Of a stretch of 64,000 bases of DNA, positions 59,701 to 64,000 are shown piece after piece (within the stretch, counting starts at the first letter, position 1; each line of letters starts with the position of its first letter). The translations under genes and the position numbers were made by a program. The notes under the pieces are model-generated. The model saw only the letters and a list, made by a program, of their open reading frames with translations. It was not told the DNA's origin and made no database searches. This stretch comes from Bacteroidota bacterium (lineage in GTDB: Bacteria; Bacteroidota; Bacteroidia; Bacteroidales; UBA10428), in contig QKEH01000109.1 in the NCBI GenBank assembly GCA_003252385.1, forward strand, positions 1-64,000, in the 5' to 3' direction.

Positions 59701-62700
59701 TGCCACTATTTTGCAACCCTCCTATACCCCACCTGCCGGTTTCAGCGGTAACATTACCCTTACCCTTACCGGGAATGGAAACGGTTCCTGTGCTTCGGTG
59801 AACGATGCCATGACCCTTACCGTGACTGCCGCACCTGCGGTAGATGCCGGTTCCAACCAGGAAACTTGTCAGAATGTGGCAATCAACCTGGCACTGTCCA
59901 CTACACCCCCCAGCCAGTCGAACACCAGCTCGCTAAGCTGGAGCGATGGCGGCGCAGGGGGTACATTCAGCAATGCAACCATCCTGCAACCTACCTATAC
60001 CCCGCCTGCCGGATTCAGTGGCAATATTACCCTTACCCTTACTGGGAACGGGAACGGCACCTGCAACCCGGCTACAGATAATATGACCCTTACCGTAACA
60101 CCCGTGCCAACCGTAGATGCCGGTGGTAATGGGGCAACCTGCCAGGGCGTGGCTTACAACCTAAGCACTTCGGTACCGGCGCCCAGCCAGTCGAACACCA
60201 GCTCGCTAAGTTGGAGCGATGGCGGTGCAGGAGGTACTTTCAGCAATGCTACCGCTCTGCAACCCACCTATACCCCGCCTGCCGGTTTCAGCGGCAACAT
60301 TACCCTTACCCTTACCGGAAATGGTAACGGTTCCTGTGCTTCAGTGAACGATGCCATGACCCTAACTGTAACCGCAGCACCCGTGGTGGATGCCGGTTCC
60401 AACCAGGAAACCTGCCAAAATGTGGCGATCAACCTGGCGTTATCCGCTACACCCCCAAGCCAGTCGAACACCAGCTCGTTGAGTTGGAGCGATGGAGGAG
60501 CCGGAGGTGCTTTCAGCAATGCGACCCTGTTACAACCCACCTATACCCCACCCGCCGGTTTTAGCGGTAATATTACCCTTACCCTTACCGGGAATGGTAA
60601 TGGTTCCTGTGCTGCGGTCAACGATGCCATGACCCTTACCGTAACCGCAGCTCCTGTGGTAGATGCCGGTGGAAATGGAGCAACCTGCCAGGGAGTAGCG
60701 TACAACCTGAGCACTTCAGCACCTGCACCCAGCCAGTCGAACACCAGTTCGCTGAGTTGGAGCGATGGAGGGGCTGGTGGTACTTTCAGCAACTCCGCCA
60801 TTTTGCAACCCACTTATACCCCACCCGCCGGTTTCAGTGGAAGCATCACCCTTACCCTTACCGGAAATGGAAATGGTTCCTGTGCTGCGGTGAACGATGC
60901 CATGACTCTTACCGTAACCGCAGCTCCCGTGGTAGATGCCGGAGGAAATGGAGCAACCTGCCAGGGTGTGGCTTACGTCCTGAGTACTTCAGTACCGGCT
61001 CCCAGCCAGTCGAATACCAGTTCGCTGAGTTGGAGCGATGGAGGGGTCGGTGGTACTTTCAGCAATGCAACACTACTACAACCTACCTATACCCCGCCCG
61101 CCAGTTTCAGCGGCAATATTACCCTTACCCTCACCGGGAATGGAAACGGTTCCTGTGCTTCGGTGAACGATGCCATGACCCTTACCGTAACCGCAGCTCC
61201 CGTGGTGGATGCCGGTTCCAACCGGGAAACCTGTCAGGACGTGGCAATTAGCCTGGCATTGTCAGCTACCCCCCCGAGCCAATCGAACACCAGCTCCCTT
61301 AGTTGGAGCGATGGAGGAGCAGGAGGTACTTTCAGTAATGCTACTATTTTACAACCCACCTATAGCCCTCCTGCCGGCTTCAGCGGCAGCATTACCCTTA
61401 CCCTCACCGGAACAGGCAACGGTACCTGTAACCCGGTGAACGATGCTATGACCCTTACCGTGACCCCCGAGCCCATGGTAGATGCCGGAGGAAATGGAGC
61501 CACCTGCCAGGGTGTGGCTTACAACCTGAGCACATCGGTACCTGTACCCAGCCAGTCGAACACCAGCTCCCTAAGCTGGAGCGATGGTGGTGCAGGTGGT
61601 ACTTTCAATAGTGCAAGCGCTCTGCAACCCAGCTATACCCCACCAGCCGGTTTCAGCGGTAACATTACTCTTACCCTTACCGGAAATGGTAACGGTTCCT
61701 GTGCCTCAGTAAACGATGCCATGACCCTTACCGTAACTGCAGCACCCGTGGTAGATGCCGGTTCCAACCAGGAAACCTGCCAAAATGTGGCGATCAACCT
61801 GGCGCTGTCCACTACTCCGCCCAGCCAGTCGAACACCAGCTCCCTGAGTTGGAGCGATGGTGGTGCAGGTGGTACTTTCAGCAATGCGACTCTACTACAA
61901 CCCACTTATACTCCGCCCGCTGGTTTCAGTGGCAGTATCACCCTTACCCTTACCGGAAATGGTAACGGTTCCTGTGCTGCGGTGAACGATGCCATGACCC
62001 TGACGGTAACTGCAGCACCCGTGGTGGATGCCGGTGGCAATGGCGAAACCTGCCAGGGTGTGGCCTATAACCTGAGCACTTCGGTACCGGTACCCAGCCA
62101 GTCGAACACCAGCTCTCTAAGCTGGAGCGATGGTGGTGCAGGTGGTACTTTCAGCAACTCCGCCATCTTGCAACCCACCTATACCCCTCCGGCCGGTTTC
62201 AGCGGGAACATTACCCTTACCCTTACCGGAAACGGAAACGGTTCCTGTGCCTCGGTAAACGATGCCATGACCCTTACAGTAACCGCAGCACCCGTAGTGG
62301 ACGCCGGTTCCAATGAGGAAACCTGCCAGAATATGGCGATTGACCTGACTTTGTCTGCCACACCACCCAGCCAGTCGAACACCAGCTCCATAAGTTGGAG
62401 CGATGGCGGTGCAGGAGGTACTTTTAGCAATGCCACCATCCTACAACCCACGTATTCCCCGCCTGCTGGTTTCAGCGGTAACATTACCCTTACCCTTACC
62501 GGGAATGGTAACGGTTCCTGCAATCCGGCTACAGATAACATGACCTTGTCGGTAACGCCTCCGCCCATTATCGATGCCGGAAGCAACCAGGAAACCTGCC
62601 AAAACGTGGCCTTTAACCTGGCCAATTCTACTACCCGACCCAGCCAGTCGAATACCAGCTTCCTCTCCTGGAGCGATGGTGCTGCCGGAGGTACCTTCTC

Positions 62701-64000
62701 CAATCCGAACGTTTTACTTCCCACCTATACCCCACCAGCCGGTTTCACGGGTACCATCATACTTACCCTGGCCGGTAACGGGAACGGTTCCTGTCTGCCC
62801 ACCAACGATTTTATGAGGCTTACAGTAACCCCTGAGCCCATAGTGAATGCCGGAGGCAACGGCGAAACCTGCCAGGGAGTAACCTACGATCTGAGCACTT
62901 CTGCACCGGCGCCCAGTCAGTCGAACACCAGCTCGCTGAATTGGAGCGATGGAGGTGCCGGAGGTACTTTCAGCAATGCCACCATCCTGCAACCCACCTA
63001 TACCCCGCCAGCCGGCTTCAGCGGTAACATTACCCTTACACTTACCGGAAATGGAAACGGTTCCTGTGCTGCGGTCAACGATGCCATGACTCTTACGGTA
63101 ACCGCTGCACCCGTGGTGAATGCCGGTTCTAACCAGGAAACCTGCCAGGATGTGGCCATTAACCTGGCATTTTCCGCTACACCACCCAGCCAGTCGAACA
63201 CCAGTTCCCTGAATTGGAGCGATGGCGGTGCAGGAGGTTCTTTCAGCAATGCCACCGTTCTGCAGCCTACCTATACCCCACCCGCCGGCTTCAGCGGTAA
63301 CATTACCCTTACACTTACCGGAAACGGCAACGGTTCCTGTGCTTCGGCGAACGATGCCATGACCCTTACAGTAACCGCAGCACCCGTGGTAGATGCCGGA
63401 AGCAATGGAGCGACCTGCCAGGGAGTAGCATACAACCTGAGCTATTCGGCACCGGCACCCAGCCAGTCGAACACCAGCTCGCTGAATTGGAGCGATGGAG
63501 GAACCGGAGGTACTTTTAGCAATGCTACGATTTTACAACCTACTTATACCCCGCCCGCAGGTTTCAGCGGAAACATCACCCTTACCCTTACCGGAAATGG
63601 TAACGGTTCCTGTGCTTCGGTGAACGATGCCATGACCCTTACCGTAACCGCAGCACCCGTGGTGGATGCCGGTTCCAATGAGGAAACCTGCCAGGATGTG
63701 GCGATCGACCTGACCCTATCCACCACACCACCCAGCCAGTCGAACACCAGCTCGCTAAGCTGGAGCGATGGTGGCGGGGCAGGAGGTACTTTCAGCAACG
63801 CCACTATTTTACAACCTACTTATACCCCGCCAGCTGGTTTCAGCGGCAGCATTACCCTTACCCTTACCGGAACTGGTAACGGTTCCTGTGCTTCGGCGAA
63901 CGATGCCATGACCCTTACCGTAACCGCAGCGCCTACTGTGAACGCAGGAGGTGATGGCGAAACCTGTCAAGGTGTAGCTTACAACCTGAGCACTTCGGCA
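56771..64000 (+). CDS. Giant secreted repeat protein with SprB-like and PKD-like domains (3' end outside window)
   Basis: At least 2410 residues are open in one frame to the window edge. The ATG at 56771 follows an AAGGAG site. A signal peptide (about residues 1-25, LLLLLGLVIPISILRA) is followed by two or three SprB-like domains with paired Cys (ATCFNAANGSLTV, SNPACGAGNQGSISL, ADTYQIWVTDTKGC). From about residue 304 there are tandem 91-residue repeats, each with two Cys (ETCQN and GSCAS types), SWSDGGAGG, a TYTPPAGFSG motif and TLTLTGNGNG. The family resembles adhesin-type proteins of Bacteroidetes, which are often exported by the type IX system through a C-terminal domain. That domain would lie beyond the window. 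A cell-surface adhesion role is inferred. Confidence 0.85.
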   Translation, partial: MIQIRYKLTLLLLLGLVIPISILRAVPSLVLSGSDATCFNAANGSLTVQIVGGASNYDYYISKYAYYYFGPYQHIATRFAQSSATATFSPLDTGRYYVLIQDNNGDFAQGTFTIHEPATLAGGTLTLEKSVTCFEDYDAELMAHPTGGDGNYTYQWYYDAPLPPANYVNTGVTTQRYSTAGRGRYYALINDGHGCGPVTSTSFTVFELLPPTGDVPDQTLSVSGTSNPACGAGNQGSISLTGVGGWAGYSYSIINSSLVTTGPQASNSFSNLPADTYQIWVTDTKGCTKQGTNVTVSSTTPATVNAGGDGATCENVAYNLSTSIPIPTQSNTASLSWADGGAGGSFNNAAALLPIYTPSAGFSGNVTLTLTGTGNSPCPSVNDPMTLTITAAPVVDAGSNQETCKNVAFNLALSTTPPSQSNTSSLSWSDGGAGGSFSNATVLQPTYTPPVGFSGSITLTLTGNGNGTCNPVNDAMTLTVTSSPVVDAGSNQETCQNVAFNLALSTTPPSQSNTSSLSWSDGGAGGTFSNSAIIQPTYTPPAGFSGNITLTLTGNGNGSCASVNDAMTLTVTAAPAVDAGSNQETCQNVAFNLALSTTPPSQSNTSSLSWSDGGAGGTFSNATILQPTYTPPAGFSGNITLTLTGNGNGSCASVNDAMTLTVTAAPVVDAGSNQETCQNVAFNLALSTTPPSQSNTSSLSWSDGGAGGSFSNATVLQPTYTPPVGFSGSITLTLTGNGNGTCASVNDAMTLTVTTRPTVDAGSNGETCENTAYNLATSAPVLPNTSSLTWSDGGAGGTFSNTHVLQPTYTPPVNFDGVITLTLTGYGNGSCAQASDAMTLTVTNAPIVVAGGDGQTCENVAYNLNTSIPPPTQANTSSFLWNDGGAGGSFSNAAVLRPIYTPPAGFSGSINLTLNGTGQGSCPAAGDFMTLTVIAKPSVSAGGDGATCQGVAYNLSTSVPVPSQSNTSSLSWSTFSNATILQPSYTPPAGFSGNITLTLTGNGNGSCASVNDAMTLTVTAAPAVDAGSNQETCQNVAINLALSTTPPSQSNTSSLSWSDGGAGGTFSNATILQPTYTPPAGFSGNITLTLTGNGNGTCNPATDNMTLTVTPVPTVDAGGNGATCQGVAYNLSTSVPAPSQSNTSSLSWSDGGAGGTFSNATALQPTYTPPAGFSGNITLTLTGNGNGSCASVNDAMTLTVTAAPVVDAGSNQETCQNVAINLALSATPPSQSNTSSLSWSDGGAGGAFSNATLLQPTYTPPAGFSGNITLTLTGNGNGSCAAVNDAMTLTVTAAPVVDAGGNGATCQGVAYNLSTSAPAPSQSNTSSLSWSDGGAGGTFSNSAILQPTYTPPAGFSGSITLTLTGNGNGSCAAVNDAMTLTVTAAPVVDAGGNGATCQGVAYVLSTSVPAPSQSNTSSLSWSDGGVGGTFSNATLLQPTYTPPASFSGNITLTLTGNGNGSCASVNDAMTLTVTAAPVVDAGSNRETCQDVAISLALSATPPSQSNTSSLSWSDGGAGGTFSNATILQPTYSPPAGFSGSITLTLTGTGNGTCNPVNDAMTLTVTPEPMVDAGGNGATCQGVAYNLSTSVPVPSQSNTSSLSWSDGGAGGTFNSASALQPSYTPPAGFSGNITLTLTGNGNGSCASVNDAMTLTVTAAPVVDAGSNQETCQNVAINLALSTTPPSQSNTSSLSWSDGGAGGTFSNATLLQPTYTPPAGFSGSITLTLTGNGNGSCAAVNDAMTLTVTAAPVVDAGGNGETCQGVAYNLSTSVPVPSQSNTSSLSWSDGGAGGTFSNSAILQPTYTPPAGFSGNITLTLTGNGNGSCASVNDAMTLTVTAAPVVDAGSNEETCQNMAIDLTLSATPPSQSNTSSISWSDGGAGGTFSNATILQPTYSPPAGFSGNITLTLTGNGNGSCNPATDNMTLSVTPPPIIDAGSNQETCQNVAFNLANSTTRPSQSNTSFLSWSDGAAGGTFSNPNVLLPTYTPPAGFTGTIILTLAGNGNGSCLPTNDFMRLTVTPEPIVNAGGNGETCQGVTYDLSTSAPAPSQSNTSSLNWSDGGAGGTFSNATILQPTYTPPAGFSGNITLTLTGNGNGSCAAVNDAMTLTVTAAPVVNAGSNQETCQDVAINLAFSATPPSQSNTSSLNWSDGGAGGSFSNATVLQPTYTPPAGFSGNITLTLTGNGNGSCASANDAMTLTVTAAPVVDAGSNGATCQGVAYNLSYSAPAPSQSNTSSLNWSDGGTGGTFSNATILQPTYTPPAGFSGNITLTLTGNGNGSCASVNDAMTLTVTAAPVVDAGSNEETCQDVAIDLTLSTTPPSQSNTSSLSWSDGGGAGGTFSNATILQPTYTPPAGFSGSITLTLTGTGNGSCASANDAMTLTVTAAPTVNAGGDGETCQGVAYNLSTSA
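57680..64000 (+). repeat. Tandem 273-bp coding repeats (23 full plus a partial 24th)
   Basis: Unit starts (at the VDAG codon) are at 57680, 57953, 58226, 58499, 58772, 59045, 59312, 59585, 59840, 60113 and then every 273 bp to 63662 and 63938. All units are 273 bp except number 6 (267), number 8 (255; the DGGAGG codons are missing) and number 23 (276; one extra Gly codon). Every change keeps the frame. Units are of two types: A (GSNQETCQNVA, LALSTTPPSQ) and B (GGNGATCQGVAYNLSTS, PAPSQ). Units 2-5 are all A, and from unit 8 on the types mostly alternate. Confidence 0.92.

Noticed and set aside
58381-63804. Series of about 90-codon open frames on the minus strand at 273-bp spacing
   Set aside because: They are the antisense reading of the tandem repeats at 57680-64000. 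Each copies the same frame, lacks any family feature and follows the repeat period.
57680-64000. CRISPR-like array
   Set aside because: The repeats are 273 bp, contiguous, in frame and coding. No short repeats separated by unique spacers are present.

Overview
The window looks like a Bacteroidota chromosome. It has an UpxY-type NusG paralogue beside a large surface-polysaccharide locus, promoters of the Bacteroidetes type (TAnnTTTG -7 boxes upstream of the chorismate mutase and rbfA genes), few Shine-Dalgarno sequences, SprB/PKD-like secreted repeat proteins and a Wzi-like outer-membrane protein. Base composition is fairly even and I see no insertion sequence, prophage, CRISPR array, rRNA or tRNA. 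I cannot assign a genus. The left edge cuts a gene and the right edge cuts a very long repeat gene.

1-32.6 kb (minus strand): one tightly packed polysaccharide assembly, modification and export cluster, transcribed right to left. Many junctions are ATGA or TAATG overlaps. It encodes a nucleotidyltransferase-like HTH protein, an ABC-2 exporter (permease plus ATPase with C-terminal domain), a DUF268 protein, a sulfotransferase, methyltransferases including two FkbM types, GT11 and GT10 fucosyltransferases, several GT2 and GT4 glycosyltransferases, a multi-pass membrane protein, and an acylation block (MBOAT, FkbH, ACP, MaoC, SDR, SGNH, MBOAT, SGNH, GNAT). It ends with further transferases, a deacetylase-like protein and a glutaminase/sugar-amidotransferase fusion. 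No nucleotide-sugar synthesis genes or initiating transferase are visible; they may lie left of the window or elsewhere.

32.6-40.1 kb: upxY (minus) and, divergently, a BY-kinase/Wzc, a Wza-type export lipoprotein and cysC (plus). A deacetylase and a Wzi-like outer-membrane protein follow on the minus strand. CysC would make PAPS, the donor needed by the sulfotransferase in the main cluster.

40.2-47.2 kb (minus): a four-gene signalling operon with a giant HAMP/GAF hybrid histidine kinase carrying three receivers, a REC-HK-REC hybrid, CheR and a receiver-less CheB. No chemoreceptor gene is present.

47.4-55.9 kb: mostly housekeeping genes. These are a short Omp85-like protein, serB, a methyltransferase, a cyclase, a small acidic protein, a PchB-like chorismate mutase with a DRE-TIM aldolase, rbfA and a LolC/E-type permease. 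Two convincing intrinsic terminators and two promoter elements lie here.

56.4-64.0 kb (plus): a small secreted protein followed by a giant secreted protein. The latter has SprB-like N-terminal domains and at least 23 full 91-residue (273-bp) tandem repeats, still running at the window end. The later repeats fall into two types that mostly alternate, forming a roughly 546-bp higher-order unit.

The strongest candidate for an undescribed system is the FkbH-ACP-MBOAT-SGNH block. It looks like the Dlt D-alanylation machinery with the DltA loading enzyme replaced by FkbH, so it may decorate the exported glycan with a glycerate-derived acyl group.
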